DNA of 64,000 nucleotides. Source: Methylomonas sp. Its GTDB lineage: Bacteria; Pseudomonadota; Gammaproteobacteria; Methylococcales; Methylomonadaceae. Below the pieces are notes generated by a model, which did no database searches, had not been told where the DNA came from, and saw nothing but the letters and a program-made list of their open reading frames with translations. The position numbers and the translations under genes are program-made. This document shows, one piece after another, positions 41,032 to 50,516 of this stretch. The stretch spans positions 17,557-81,556 of the forward strand of contig PESC01000001.1 in assembly GCA_002929135.1 (NCBI GenBank), read 5' to 3'. Numbering within the stretch: position 1 is the stretch's first letter; each line of letters opens with the position of its first letter.

Positions 41032-42252
41032 ATGCTGGAAATTGCATTAGGGGTTATTTTCTTCACGGTTATCGTGATTGCGCTGGTATTTATCATTATC
41101 GGCGCGAAGAAAAAGCTGGTAGCGGCGGGTGACGTGGAGATTCTCATCAATCATGAGAAAAAAATTCATGTGCCTGCCGGTTCCAAATTATTGAACGCGT
41201 TGTCCGACAGCCAATTGTTCGTCTCCTCGGCGTGTGGTGGCGGTGGTTCGTGTGGCCAATGCAAAGTCAAGGTTCACAAGGGCGGCGGCGATATTCTGCC
41301 CACCGAACTTTCGCATATCACCAAGCGTGAAGCGGCGCATGGTGAACGCCTGGCTTGCCAGGTGTCGGTTAAAACCGATATGGAAGTCGAAGTGGAAGAC
41401 AGTGTATTCGGCGTCAAAAAATGGCTGTGTACTGTTAAATCCAACGATAACGTTGCCACCTTCATCAAGGAGCTGGTGCTGGATCTGCCCGAAGGCGAAG
41501 TCATCGACTATCGTGCCGGTGGGTACATCCAGATCGAATGTCCGCCGCACATATCCAAATACTCGGACATGAGCGTCGCCGAGGAATATCGTCCAGATTG
41601 GGATAAATTCAATTTGTGGCGTTATGTCTCCGACGTCAAAGAGCCTACTTTGCGCGCCTATTCGATGGCTTCTTATCCTGAAGAAAAAGAAATCATGCTG
41701 AATGTGCGTATTGCGACACCGCCGCCGAATGCAGCGGAAGGTACGCCGCCCGGCATCATGTCATCGTTTATTTTCAACCTGAAGCCAGGCGATAAAGTAT
41801 GGGTGTCAGGCCCATACGGTGAGTTCTACGCCAAAGACACCGATGCCGAAATGGTGTTCATCGGTGGCGGTGCCGGTATGGCGCCGATGCGTTCGCATCT
41901 TTTCGACCAGTTGCGCCGGTTGAAATCCAAACGCAAAATCACCTTCTGGTATGGTGCGCGCAGCAAGCGTGAAATGTTCTACGTCGAAGACTTCGACATG
42001 TTGCAACGCGAAAACGACAACTTCAAGTGGCACGTAGCCTTGTCCGACCCGCTGCCTGAAGACGAGTGGAAAGGTTACACCGGCTTCATACACAACGTGT
42101 TGTTCGAAGAGTTCTTGAAAAACCATCCGGCACCGGAAGACTGCGAGTATTACATGTGCGGTCCGCCGATCATGAACTCATCGGTCATCAACATGCTGGT
42201 GGCCAACGGTGTCGACAGGGAAAACATCTTCCTCGACGACTTCGGCGGTTGA
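41032..42252 (+). CDS. nqrF: Na+-NQR subunit F (NADH-oxidising)
   Basis: 406 residues. One N-terminal membrane helix, a [2Fe-2S] domain with Cys68, Cys74, Cys77 and Cys109, then an FAD domain ([11 protein letters not shown]) and NADH domain ([23 protein letters not shown]). It takes electrons from NADH. A strong terminator follows, so nqrM is transcribed separately or by read-through. Confidence 0.96.
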   Translation: MLEIALGVIFFTVIVIALVFIIIGAKKKLVAAGDVEILINHEKKIHVPAGSKLLNALSDSQLFVSSACGGGGSCGQCKVKVHKGGGDILPTELSHITKREAAHGERLACQVSVKTDMEVEVEDSVFGVKKWLCTVKSNDNVATFIKELVLDLPEGEVIDYRAGGYIQIECPPHISKYSDMSVAEEYRPDWDKFNLWRYVSDVKEPTLRAYSMASYPEEKEIMLNVRIATPPPNAAEGTPPGIMSSFIFNLKPGDKVWVSGPYGEFYAKDTDAEMVFIGGGAGMAPMRSHLFDQLRRLKSKRKITFWYGARSKREMFYVEDFDMLQRENDNFKWHVALSDPLPEDEWKGYTGFIHNVLFEEFLKNHPAPEDCEYYMCGPPIMNSSVINMLVANGVDRENIFLDDFGG

Positions 42253-42275
42253 TCGGTCGCGGTATGTTGAACATG

Positions 42276-42308
42276 ACGAGGGGCGATATTGATCGCCCCT
42301 CGTTTTTT
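42276..42308 (+). terminator. Rho-independent terminator after nqrF
   Basis: A perfect 12-bp stem ACGAGGGGCGAT/ATCGCCCCTCGT with loop ATTG, followed by T's to 42308. Confidence 0.92.
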
Positions 42309-42396
42309 ATGCGTCAAGCCCTGTGATTGAACCAACGGCTGACTGTGATAATCGTTTGACGGTGTATCAAAATCATTTGTTTAGAGGGTATCTGCC

Positions 42397-42603
42397 ATGA
42401 CCTATTTTTTAGTCACATTTTTATTCATGCTGATCGTGATTGCCCTGATGGCTGTGGGTGTCCTGTTCGGGCGTAATGCAATCAAAGGTTCCTGCGGCGG
42501 CACGGGTAACTGCGTCTGCACGGAAAAATGCGATAAACGTAAAAAGCTGGAAGCCGAGCAGGCGGAAAAAGTCATTATGCTGAATGACAGCATCAAGCTC
42601 TGA
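42397..42603 (+). CDS. nqrM: Na+-NQR assembly factor NqrM
   Basis: 68 residues (DUF539). One membrane helix (about 3-24) precedes four cysteines in GSCGGTGNCVCTEKC, thought to deliver iron to NqrD/E. apbE, the flavin transferase usually between nqrF and nqrM, is absent here. Confidence 0.93.
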   Translation: MTYFLVTFLFMLIVIALMAVGVLFGRNAIKGSCGGTGNCVCTEKCDKRKKLEAEQAEKVIMLNDSIKL

Positions 42604-42615
42604 TTCAGTCTCTTT

Positions 42616-42643
42616 TCTGGCTCCCACGGTCTACGTGGGCGGC
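42616..42643. repeat. Short relative of the GTTCCCACGG repeat
   Basis: CTCCCACGGTCTACGTGGGC, a diverged palindrome related to the core at 261-333 and 35878-35948. Confidence 0.4.
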
Positions 42644-42653
42644 CAAGAAAGAA

Positions 42654-43355
42654 TTACGCCCGGTCTGCAAGAATCTGCTTGAGGAAAGGTACCGTTAGTT
42701 TGCGTCCGGCGGCCAATGTCGCCCGATCTATCCTGTCCAACAACTGCCAGAGCCGGGCCATGTCGTGGACGTAATGATTCAGCAGAAAACGTCCAACTGC
42801 TGGCGATAATTCGAAGCCGAGAAAATGCGCCTTGTACGCCAGGGCTTCGATCAACTGGTCATCGCGCAATGCGTGCAGCTTCAGCGTCAATCCCCAGCTC
42901 ATTCGCGTTTTCAAGTCAGCCAGCTCGATCGGCAGATAAATAGGCGGGCAATCGGCAGCAATCAGCAATTTATGATTGTTCTGCCGGTGCTTGTTGTAAA
43001 ACGCGAATAGCGCCGTTTCCCAGTCCTTGTCACCGGCGATGTGTTGAGCATCGTCAAAACCCACCCATTCCACCCACTCCAGCCCATCCAGCAAATTTGG
43101 CGATGGCAATTGCTTAGGCTGAAAGCGCAGGTAGAACGGCTCCCGTCCCTGTGCTTGAACCTGCCGACAAACAGCCTGCAACAAATGGCTTTTGCCGCAA
43201 CCGGCATCACCCCAGATGAAAATTTGCTGCTCACCGTCGTTGTCCGCCATTCGTTTCAGATGGGCAACTACTTCGGCATTGCTGCCGGGGAAATAGCTAT
43301 CGAAGCTTTGCGCCGTCAGAAACTCGAACTGTAGCGTTTCCTGCACGCTGCTCAT
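42654..43355 (-). CDS. hda: DnaA inactivator Hda
   Basis: 233 residues. A DnaA-like AAA+ protein: P-loop GDAGCGKSH (49-57), an N-terminal clamp-binding motif (QETLQF, 5-10), and no C-terminal DNA-binding domain. With the sliding clamp it stimulates ATP hydrolysis by DnaA. Overlaps the DUF2069 gene by 4 bp. Confidence 0.95.
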   Translation of the reverse strand: MSSVQETLQFEFLTAQSFDSYFPGSNAEVVAHLKRMADNDGEQQIFIWGDAGCGKSHLLQAVCRQVQAQGREPFYLRFQPKQLPSPNLLDGLEWVEWVGFDDAQHIAGDKDWETALFAFYNKHRQNNHKLLIAADCPPIYLPIELADLKTRMSWGLTLKLHALRDDQLIEALAYKAHFLGFELSPAVGRFLLNHYVHDMARLWQLLDRIDRATLAAGRKLTVPFLKQILADRA

Positions 43356-43702
43356 GGTCTGGATTTTTCAGCCGTATAAACATAAAAACCGGCACCGAAA
43401 CACAGCATCAGCGCGAAACCGACTTCCAGCAACGCCCAGTGCGCAAGCGCACCGCCGACATAGCTCTCAACCACGCCATGAACGAAGTAAGGCAGGCTGA
43501 GATAACACATCCAGGTGCAACTCTTCAGATTGCGATCCAAAAAGCCGCGAAACGGCAACAGCAGCGGCCCGACGGTCATCAGCAGAACCAGTGCTGTTGG
43601 CAGCTTTGTTGGAGGTTGCAATAGCGTAGGCCAGGCCATCCACAAAAAAAATAGACCGAAAAAGCCGAGTAAGGCGATGTGGTGATAGTAGGTGCGGGGC
43701 AT
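43352..43702 (-). CDS. DUF2069 membrane protein
   Basis: 116 residues with about four membrane helices (HIALLGFFGLFFLWMAWP, TALVLLMTVGPLLLPFRGFL, others). DUF2069 genes commonly precede hda. No function known. Confidence 0.85.
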   Translation of the reverse strand: MPRTYYHHIALLGFFGLFFLWMAWPTLLQPPTKLPTALVLLMTVGPLLLPFRGFLDRNLKSCTWMCYLSLPYFVHGVVESYVGGALAHWALLEVGFALMLCFGAGFYVYTAEKSRP

Positions 43703-43788
43703 GGATCAAAGGCCTGGATGGATTGCGACCCGCTCATTATAAGAAAGCAGAGCCGGAATGCAGGAAAGCCTTTTCTCGTTTCTCGTTT

Positions 43789-43816
43789 CTCGTTCCTACG
43801 CCTGCGTGGGAACGCA
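43789..43816. repeat. REP-like palindrome copy
   Basis: CGTTCCTACGCCTGCGTGGG type, slightly diverged. Followed by GCATACCAGGCC, a tail shared with the next copy. Confidence 0.65.
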
Positions 43817-43838
43817 TACCAGGCCTTGATACGTATTT

Positions 43839-43868
43839 TCTCGTTCCCACGCTCCGCGTGGGAATGCA
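43839..43868. repeat. REP-like palindrome copy
   Basis: CGTTCCCACGCTCCGCGTGG core with tail GCATACCCGGCC. Confidence 0.75.
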
Positions 43869-43959
43869 TACCCGGCCTTGCTTCTGGTACGGCTTGTCTC
43901 GAAATGCCCATGGAAAGTCATAGCGGGCGAATACGGACTTCTGCGTATTCGAGCTTGGT

Positions 43960-43988
43960 ACGCATTCCCACGCGGAGCGTGGGAATGC
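43960..43988. repeat. REP-like palindrome copy (inverted)
   Basis: GCATTCCCACGCGGAGCGTG core, opposite orientation to the copy at 43839. The pair could fold on each other. Confidence 0.75.
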
Positions 43989-44060
43989 GAAGCTCTCTCC
44001 TGGCGGGATAAGGCGGGGTGAGGGTGCGGCTTGCCGTGACAAAAACAGCAAACGTAATAC

Positions 44061-44089
44061 GTTTCATCGAACTGTAACTGACCTGTAAC
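44061..44089 (+). promoter_or_regulatory. Pho-box-like repeats before the PEP-CTERM/PstS-like operon
   Basis: GTTTCAT (44061-44067), CTGTAAC (44072-44078) and CTGTAAC (44083-44089) at an exact 11-bp period. The last two halves differ from the PhoB consensus CTGTCAT at positions 5 and 7 only. The operon includes a PstS-like protein, in keeping with phosphate control. A clear -10 is not visible; GATTAA near 44099 is weak. Confidence 0.6.
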
Positions 44090-44291
44090 CGTAATGCTGA
44101 TTAAGGTTTGAAACAATATCCGCAAGATCAGAGAAGAGTTTTGCGGCTGCAAAGATTGCATCGCTTACGAACAGGGAACCGCTCGGGATCAGGGACGGCA
44201 CGCACAAGGATTGTGCCAGGGACGATACCACGGAATGGTGCAGGGGGAATATCGCCGCAGGGATGCAGCACTTTAATTTGGAATGAGCGTG

Positions 44292-44433
44292 TAAAAGCCA
44301 AACCCGTCGTGAGGCGGGGACGGAAAATCACGGGTCTTGCGCAAAGTCGTTGGGTTCTCGTTTCGAGAGCAGCCCCAATGGGGGCTTGCCGCCAGCAGGC
44401 GGCATCGACAGGGCAAGGCAGCCGGATCACCAC
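44292..44433 (+). ncRNA. Candidate c-di-GMP-I-like riboswitch with expanded second arm
   Basis: The leader shows GCCAAAC, a 6-bp hairpin CCCGTC/GGCGGG with GTGA tetraloop (44303-44318), then GGGACGGAAAATCACGGG, and at the 3' end GGCAGCCGGATCACC. These match the layout of GEMM-I (GCAAACC, GNRA hairpin, GGGACGCAAAGCC, GGCAGCCGG-UUACCG). The second arm is closed by CTTGC/GCAAG (44336-44340 / 44413-44417) and GTCG/CGAC, with an inserted hairpin TGCCGCC/GGCGGCA. The start codon is 39 bases after the motif. Several consensus positions differ, so this is a hypothesis. Confidence 0.45.
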
Positions 44434-44471
44434 CTTGTGAATGAACATTTTTTGCTCATAAGGATAAAACC

Positions 44472-45317
44472 ATGAAACATCTAGTAAAAGCGGCAGCCGT
44501 AGCGGCGCTGTTGATGGGCGCAGGCGCTGCCAATGCGTCTGTTCAGAATATTGCGGGCGATGCGAACGAAACCTTTTTGATGGTTTATGACCAGACGCGC
44601 GGCTTCACCTTCAACTTCGACACCGGTATCACATATGGATATTGGGCAGCTAATTCCGGTACGGCTAATGCCTGGCAGACCAGCTTTGGTGGTAGGCCTG
44701 CAGTTGGTAGTAGTCCTAGCCAAATGCCGGTAAAAACCTTCGATTTCTCGAATGATGCCAACTGGAACAGATTCATGACCGGCATGACTGACGCAGGGCG
44801 GAACAACCTCAGATTCATGGTTGTTGTGGGTAATCAATTAAGAACCAGCGGTGCCGTAACTAGCCAGAATCCGTTGCCGGAAGTGGATACGTTCAATAAT
44901 TTTTCTATTCAAAAAATTGAATTGCACGCAGGTGAAGTCAGCTCTAGTCTTGGTTTTGTCAGGCCTGAGCTAAACGTCAGCACGTTTGCCGACGATAGAG
45001 ACGCACCTTTTCGCGGTCAATACCGCGATTCAAATTCTATGTGGAGCACTTGGCCTGCAAGTCAGCAATTCGAAGGCGGTTACGGTGAGGCCAAATCGGT
45101 CAAGTTCTGGCTGGCCGAGTACTTTTTCTTCTGGGATGAAATCAACGACCCAAATGCTGATCGTTTCATTTCGAAGAACAGCGTGGTCGAGCTGGGTAAA
45201 TGGACACTGGCCGGCAACAGCCTGACCTTTACCCCGGTGCCGGTACCCGCTGCCGTGTGGATGTTCGGCACTGGCCTGCTGGGTCTGCTGGGCATCAGCC
45301 GTCGCAAAGCGGCTTGA
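44472..45317 (+). CDS. PEP-CTERM (VPxPAAxW type) secreted protein
   Basis: 281 residues. Signal peptide 1-22 (ending ANA), a beta-rich middle of unknown fold, and a sorting tail VPVPAAVWMFGTGLLGL followed by RRKAA. Such tails direct exosortase processing and surface or matrix release. The function is unknown. It lies behind a Pho-box array and a structured leader and in front of the PstS-like gene. AAGGA precedes the ATG. Confidence 0.85.
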   Translation: MKHLVKAAAVAALLMGAGAANASVQNIAGDANETFLMVYDQTRGFTFNFDTGITYGYWAANSGTANAWQTSFGGRPAVGSSPSQMPVKTFDFSNDANWNRFMTGMTDAGRNNLRFMVVVGNQLRTSGAVTSQNPLPEVDTFNNFSIQKIELHAGEVSSSLGFVRPELNVSTFADDRDAPFRGQYRDSNSMWSTWPASQQFEGGYGEAKSVKFWLAEYFFFWDEINDPNADRFISKNSVVELGKWTLAGNSLTFTPVPVPAAVWMFGTGLLGLLGISRRKAA

Positions 45318-45330
45318 AGTCTGTGAACTC

Positions 45331-45355
45331 GCCCCTCTCCCAACGGGAGAGGGGC
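45331..45355 (+). terminator. Intercistronic hairpin (no T-run)
   Basis: A perfect 11-bp stem GCCCCTCTCCC/GGGAGAGGGGC with loop AAC, 13 bp after the PEP-CTERM gene stop. No T tract follows, so it may attenuate or protect mRNA rather than terminate. Confidence 0.5.
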
Positions 45356-45423
45356 TTAAAAGCGGGTTGCTGTGACAAGTGGCAATCTGCGCCTCCCCCT
45401 AGTTTGAAACCTTTAGTTGAGCA

Positions 45424-47094
45424 ATGACAATGAAAAAGCTGATCTTGAGCACGGCGGTAATGACCGCCATGGTAGGTGGCGTCGCGCAAGCGAGCGTTAC
45501 ATTGGACGGCACCGGTCGCGTAGTGGTTACGCCAGCCAATACCTATGAAGTCTTCCTGTCTGGCGCCTCGGCATTGGACAACAATATCCGCAACCTGGTG
45601 ACCAGCACCGCGGTACCGGCGGCCGAGCGAGTGTGCGACAGCGCACAACCCATCTTCGAATTCCGCGACCAAGGCGGCGGCTCGCTGCAACGGGCTTTTC
45701 TGTGTACCCTCAACCCGGCCAATCCACGCCTGACTGGCTTGGCTGGTGGTAAAACCAACATCATGGTGTACAAACGCAACGAAGGCGGTTCGGCCATGGG
45801 TGTCAACCCCATCATCGACGACGCCAAAGGTGCAGCCACGGCCAGCATCGAGTTCATGGTGGTGGATCCCCTCTTGTGCGCGGTACCGTCGGCACCCAAT
45901 GCGACCGGTCTGCGTACCGCCAACTGCACCTACAGCCGGACCACTGCCGGTCAGTTCCAGAACAGAATCCCTGACTTCGGCGTGTCCGACGTCGATCCGG
46001 CGCAATTCACTGTTGCCGCAAACACGCCAAGCGGATTTTCACCGGTCAACCAGAACGATTTGGGATTGCTGACTGTCGAGTCGGCAGGTGGTCTGGCGTT
46101 TGGTATCGCTGCCAATCTGCGTTTGCGCAATGCCTTGCAGGAAGCGCAGTTTCCGGCTACCAGCGTTTGCAACCCGGCTAATGCCGGTTACACTGCTGTC
46201 GCTGCCGACGACAATGACCCCAACACCCCGGTCGGCGTTAGCAATGCCGAATCCTTGGCCTGTATGCCCAGCCTGACCCGTGACCAGGTTGCCAGCCTGA
46301 TCACCGGCAAAATGGATAACTGGAACGATTTCAAGGTTGGCACTAACGGCTTGTTCACTGCGGTGACCAATGCTTACAGCAAGAATTTGGCAGGCGGCCT
46401 TGCAACCGTGCGTAACCGTGTGCACGTCTGCACCCGCACCAACGGTTCCGGCACCAAGGCGCAACTGGGGGTCAAATTCCTGAACTTCCCGTGCGCACCA
46501 GTGGCGACGGCACCGAATGGTGACAACGCGGCGACACCGGAACTGAACAACGTGACCAAAATCCACGCCCTGTCATCGGCAGGCGGGGTAGACGAGTGCT
46601 TGTCGGAACTGAACGAGGCCAACAACACCGTGGGCACCGCCTTCAACAACAGCGGCAATATTTCGCGCTGGGCGATCGGTGTGATGTCGCTGGAACGTAA
46701 CTTTGATAATACCCGGCCCTGGCGCTTCGTCAAAATCGATGATGTGGCACCCACGCTGGAAAACATTGCCGAAGGCAAGTATCTGGACTGGGCTGAGCTG
46801 ACGTTCCAATTCGCCAATAACCATGCGTTCGATGCCGGCGAAAAAGCCATCGTTGACGAACTGATCCGTGGTGCCAGCAACCCAGTGGTACTGAATGCGC
46901 TGAATACAGCAACGGGTCGTTTTTCGTTTGGTCTGAGCGGCTTGTTGGCTTCACCGACCAACCATGCGCCGGATGCCAACGGTTTGTTCGTGGCTACCCG
47001 TCCGGTCAACCCGTACAGCCATGCCACTTCGGGCGCTGGCGTCAACAACTGCCGCATCCCGACTGCCTGGAATGGCAACGTGCAACTGCACTAA
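45424..47094 (+). CDS. PstS-like secreted substrate-binding protein
   Basis: 556 residues with a signal peptide (ending about residue 24, AQA). Segments match the PstS/PBP-like fold: VFLSGASALDNNI, SLTRDQVASLITGKMDNWND (compare the IFxGxIxxWND of PstS), CTRTNGSGTKAQ (compare RxDGSGT), and KIDDVAPTLENIAEGKYLDW (compare VxPTxENxxxGxYP). It is about 200 residues longer than PstS and has no sorting tail. The expected ligand is phosphate or a phosphate ester, but identity is low. ATG 45424 or 45430 could start. Confidence 0.75.
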   Translation: MTMKKLILSTAVMTAMVGGVAQASVTLDGTGRVVVTPANTYEVFLSGASALDNNIRNLVTSTAVPAAERVCDSAQPIFEFRDQGGGSLQRAFLCTLNPANPRLTGLAGGKTNIMVYKRNEGGSAMGVNPIIDDAKGAATASIEFMVVDPLLCAVPSAPNATGLRTANCTYSRTTAGQFQNRIPDFGVSDVDPAQFTVAANTPSGFSPVNQNDLGLLTVESAGGLAFGIAANLRLRNALQEAQFPATSVCNPANAGYTAVAADDNDPNTPVGVSNAESLACMPSLTRDQVASLITGKMDNWNDFKVGTNGLFTAVTNAYSKNLAGGLATVRNRVHVCTRTNGSGTKAQLGVKFLNFPCAPVATAPNGDNAATPELNNVTKIHALSSAGGVDECLSELNEANNTVGTAFNNSGNISRWAIGVMSLERNFDNTRPWRFVKIDDVAPTLENIAEGKYLDWAELTFQFANNHAFDAGEKAIVDELIRGASNPVVLNALNTATGRFSFGLSGLLASPTNHAPDANGLFVATRPVNPYSHATSGAGVNNCRIPTAWNGNVQLH

Positions 47095-47341
47095 ACCGGT
47101 TTGGCGGTTGATTAAAATGCCCCGTGATACAGCTGAACTGGTGTAAAAAAGTCCCTCTCCCCTGCGGGGAGAGCGTAGCGAGGGGGGCGAAGCCGGTTGG
47201 GGTGAGGAAAAAAGAACCAAGCAATCAGGAGTATTCTCAACGGACTACAGGCCAGGATGGCCCGCAGCCAAGGATGGCTGCAATCTTGAATAAGGACTAC
47301 ATACACCGTCACCTGTTTTTTTGGCATTCAGCCAAGGAGAA

Positions 47342-48013
47342 ATGATGAAGAATTTACTACTCGCAGCCAGTCTGTTGCTGGCGGGCTTCAATGCCAACGC
47401 GGTTACTGTCCTGCCAGGCGCGACCGTCGATTTCAGTTTTTCTGTACCCTTCAACCCGCTGTTTGGCGCGTTTCATGTCGAAGGTGACAGCCTGCGATTC
47501 AAGCCTACCGATTTTGTGGCTACCACGACGGGCGGCATCGACATCACCAACGCGACCACCCCGCTGATTACGGTTACTGCCAGGCCGGGATTTGTGCTGA
47601 CCGAACTGAATCTGTTCGAGCAAGGTGATTATTTCCGCATCGAAAGTGCGCCCAATACTACCTTCGTGGGCGTGGGCGGCCAGTTCATAGTCAATAACAA
47701 CCCTGTGCAAATCAATGCCGATCAAGGCTTGAACAATGCCTTCAGCTTCACATCGCTGGCCACGGGCACCCCATTCGTCACCACACCATGGACTTTGTCG
47801 GAAAGTGTGGCGCTGAACAGCGCTCAGTCGGCAACGGTCAGGTTGGAAAACATCCTGGTTGCCGGAGTGATGTCCAATTTCAGCGCAGCCTTCATCGAGA
47901 AGAAGCTGATCAGCATAGGTGTAGTCACGGTACCGGTACCTGCGGCATTCTGGTTGTTTGCCACAGGCTTGCTGACCTTGGTTACCACCCGCCGCAAAGC
48001 GGTTTTCAACTGA
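47342..48013 (+). CDS. PEP-CTERM (VPxPAAxW type) secreted protein
   Basis: 223 residues. Signal peptide 1-20 (ending FNANA), a beta-rich domain with no recognised family, and tail VPVPAAFWLFATGLLTLV followed by TRRKAVFN. AAGGAGAA precedes ATG 47342. Same sorting-tail type as the genes at 18504 and 44472; it could be the last gene of the Pho-box operon or separate. Confidence 0.82.
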   Translation: MMKNLLLAASLLLAGFNANAVTVLPGATVDFSFSVPFNPLFGAFHVEGDSLRFKPTDFVATTTGGIDITNATTPLITVTARPGFVLTELNLFEQGDYFRIESAPNTTFVGVGGQFIVNNNPVQINADQGLNNAFSFTSLATGTPFVTTPWTLSESVALNSAQSATVRLENILVAGVMSNFSAAFIEKKLISIGVVTVPVPAAFWLFATGLLTLVTTRRKAVFN

Positions 48014-48227
48014 TTTCAGTGGGCAGGACAGGGCGTCGAACCCCACCTGCCCACTCGTCTGATTCCCCCTTCGGGCATACTCATCCCCGGATCGCACCCT
48101 GAAGCAGGGCTGCACCGGGGATTTTTCTTGCCTTCGATTTTTCGGTGCCAGGCTCCGCTTGGGAATACGTGCCGCAAGTCTTGTGCCGGTATACTGCGCA
48201 CTTTCAATCGTCTTCATCCTCACGCTC

Positions 48228-48596
48228 ATGACCGCGCCAGACATTACCGTCTTCGGCATTCATAACTGCGACAGCATCAAGAAAACCCGTCTCTGGCTGG
48301 AACAGCGCGCGATTGCCTATCAGTTTCACGATTTTCGGGTCGATGGGCTGGATAGCGCGTTGCTCGATTGGTTGATCGATGCCGTGGGTTACGAGGCGTT
48401 GCTCAACCGACGCAGTACCGGCTGGCGTCAACTGACCGACGAGCAAAAAACCGGTCTGGATGGCGAAAAAGCCGCCGCTTTGATGTTGGCCATGCCGACA
48501 CTCATCAAGCGTCCGCTGATTCGGCATCGCGGCCAGTTCAGCGTTGGCCGAAAGATTCAGGACATCATTCAAACCCATCACGCCAACCATGACTGA
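48228..48596 (+). CDS. ArsC/Spx-like (YffB) protein
   Basis: 122 residues with an ArsC fold: [21 protein letters not shown] has a single Cys where Spx and ArsC have the redox Cys, and [16 protein letters not shown] follows. In many Gammaproteobacteria this gene precedes dapE, as here (8-bp overlap). Its role is not established. Confidence 0.9.
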   Translation: MTAPDITVFGIHNCDSIKKTRLWLEQRAIAYQFHDFRVDGLDSALLDWLIDAVGYEALLNRRSTGWRQLTDEQKTGLDGEKAAALMLAMPTLIKRPLIRHRGQFSVGRKIQDIIQTHHANHD

Positions 48597-49716
48597 AACG
48601 CTAACACTTTTACAGCAATTGATACGCAAACCATCGATCACCCCTGACGACGCCGGTTGTCAGGACTTGCTTGCCCATCGTCTGGTGCCGCTGGGCTTCA
48701 GCGATGAACGCATGAATTTTGCCGATACGCAGAATCAGTGGTTGCGGCGTGGCCAGAACGGGCCGCTGCTGGTGTTTCTGGGTCATACCGATGTGGTGCC
48801 GCCCGGCCCTGCCGAACGTTGGCAATCGCCGCCTTTCGAACCCGTGATCCGCGACGGCAAACTTTACGGGCGCGGTGCCGCCGACATGAAAGGCGGCATC
48901 GCGGCCTTCGTAACGGCTTTGGAACGTTTTCTGGCCAAACATCCCGATCAACACGGTTCGATTGCCATCATGATGACCAGCGACGAAGAAGGCCCTTCGA
49001 CGCACGGTACTGTCAAAGTCGTTGAAGTGCTGCAAGCGCGTGGCGAGACCATCGATTGGTGTCTGGTGGGCGAACCTTCCAGCAACCAAACGATAGGCGA
49101 TGTCATCCGGGTGGGCCGACGCGGTTCGCTATGCGCGAAGCTGACGGTGTATGGCATTCAAGGCCATGTGGCCTACCCTGAATTGGCCGACAACCCCATC
49201 CATGCCCTGGCACCGGCATTGGCTGAACTTACGCAGGAAGTCTGGGATCATGGCAACGCCTTCTTTCCGCCGACCCGCTTGCAGGTGTCCAATATCGATG
49301 CCGGTAACGGTGCCGAGAACATCATTCCGGGTCAGGTCGAGTTGCTGTTCAACCTGCGCTTTTCCAGCGAACTCGATGCGGCCACCATCAAAAGCCGCAT
49401 CCACGCTTTGCTCGACCGTCACGGCCTGAACTACGACATCATCTGGCGGCTTTCCGGCGATCCTTTTCTGACCACGCACGGCGAGTTGATCGCCGCCACT
49501 CATCAGGCTATCGAAGCCGTGTGTGGCTATCGCCCGCAAAACGACACTGGTGGCGGCACTTCGGACGGTCGTTTCGTTGCGCCAACCGGTGCGCAAGTGG
49601 TCGAACTCGGCCCCGTCAACGCCAGCATCCATAAAATCGACGAGCATATCGGCCTGGATGAGCTGGAAACCTTGAGCGACATTTATTACCACTTGCTGGA
49701 AAATTTGCTGACATAG
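48589..49716 (+). CDS. dapE: Succinyl-diaminopimelate desuccinylase
   Basis: 375 residues. Zinc ligands and catalytic residues by motif: His66 ([10 protein letters not shown]), Asp99 ([10 protein letters not shown]), Glu133-Glu134 (TSDEEGPS). The dimerisation lid starts near residue 180. It makes L,L-diaminopimelate for lysine and cell wall. The ATG sits inside the end of the ArsC-like gene. Confidence 0.96.
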   Translation: MTETLTLLQQLIRKPSITPDDAGCQDLLAHRLVPLGFSDERMNFADTQNQWLRRGQNGPLLVFLGHTDVVPPGPAERWQSPPFEPVIRDGKLYGRGAADMKGGIAAFVTALERFLAKHPDQHGSIAIMMTSDEEGPSTHGTVKVVEVLQARGETIDWCLVGEPSSNQTIGDVIRVGRRGSLCAKLTVYGIQGHVAYPELADNPIHALAPALAELTQEVWDHGNAFFPPTRLQVSNIDAGNGAENIIPGQVELLFNLRFSSELDAATIKSRIHALLDRHGLNYDIIWRLSGDPFLTTHGELIAATHQAIEAVCGYRPQNDTGGGTSDGRFVAPTGAQVVELGPVNASIHKIDEHIGLDELETLSDIYYHLLENLLT

Positions 49717-49725
49717 CCAGCCATC

Positions 49726-50400
49726 TCACAACAGGCCGTGCTCGGCAAATGAATACGGCAGGCCATCGCCGACGATGAAATGATCGAGCACACGAATATC
49801 GAACAAGGCTAACGCCTGTTTCAACCGTTCGGTAATCAGTCGATCGGCCTGGCTGGGTTCACAAACGCCCGACGGGTGGTTATGGGCAAAAATGATTGCC
49901 GCTGCATTGTGGTGCAGCGCACGTTTGGCCACTTCGCGCGGATAGACGCTGGCACCGTCCAGCGTACCGCGAAACAGTTCTTCCCACTTGAGGACGCGAT
50001 GCTGGTTGTCGAGAAACAAACAGGCGAATACTTCGTGGCCGTAGCCGCGCAATTGCGCACTCAGAAAGGCGCGGGTGGTGTCGGGGCTGGTTAGCGCGTC
50101 ACCGCGTTGCAGAATTTCGACGAAATGGCGGCGGGCCATTTCCAGCACGGCCTGTAGCTGCGCATATTTGGCATCGCCCAGACCGTGGCATTGGCAAAAA
50201 CGTTCGTGGTCGGCGGCCAGCAAACCCTTGAGTGAACCGAACTCGCCCAGCAACTGGCGGGCCAGGTCGACAGCCGAAAGCCCTTGAATACCCGTGCGCA
50301 GAAAAATCGCCAGCAATTCGGCATCGGTGAGTGAGGCAACACCGCGTTGCAACAGTTTCTCGCGCGGGCGTTCGTCGGCAGGCCAATCCTTGATGCTCAT
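49726..50400 (-). CDS. radC: RadC/YicR-family JAB protein
   Basis: 224 residues. N-terminal helix-hairpin-helix ([11 protein letters not shown]) and a JAMM metal motif [19 protein letters not shown] 50400 gives the family start [16 protein letters not shown]; the frame remains open to 50466 but that is unlikely. Despite the name, a DNA-repair role was withdrawn; function unknown. Convergent with dapE. Confidence 0.92.
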   Translation of the reverse strand: MSIKDWPADERPREKLLQRGVASLTDAELLAIFLRTGIQGLSAVDLARQLLGEFGSLKGLLAADHERFCQCHGLGDAKYAQLQAVLEMARRHFVEILQRGDALTSPDTTRAFLSAQLRGYGHEVFACLFLDNQHRVLKWEELFRGTLDGASVYPREVAKRALHHNAAAIIFAHNHPSGVCEPSQADRLITERLKQALALFDIRVLDHFIVGDGLPYSFAEHGLL

Positions 50401-50516
50401 TTCATCTCCCCCAATGGCAAACGCTGGCAAGCATAGAAGTATGCAAACGACTTTGCCATAATTCACAGCATCGACTGAAGCGGGGTATCACCATCAACAA
50501 ACGAATTTTACTCGGC

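Larger units (their letters stand above)
43703..44060. other. Intergenic region with three REP-like palindromes
   Basis: Contains palindrome copies at 43789-43816, 43839-43868 and 43960-43988 and no gene. The rest (to 44471) carries the Pho-box array and a structured leader listed separately. Confidence 0.55.

Noticed and set aside
44108..44440. 110-codon open frames in both strands before the PEP-CTERM gene
   Set aside because: No ribosome site or family features; the region folds as a structured leader instead.
48150..48195. Promoter with TATACT before the ArsC-like gene
   Set aside because: A good -10-like hexamer at 48190-48195 but no acceptable -35 at 16-18 bp.
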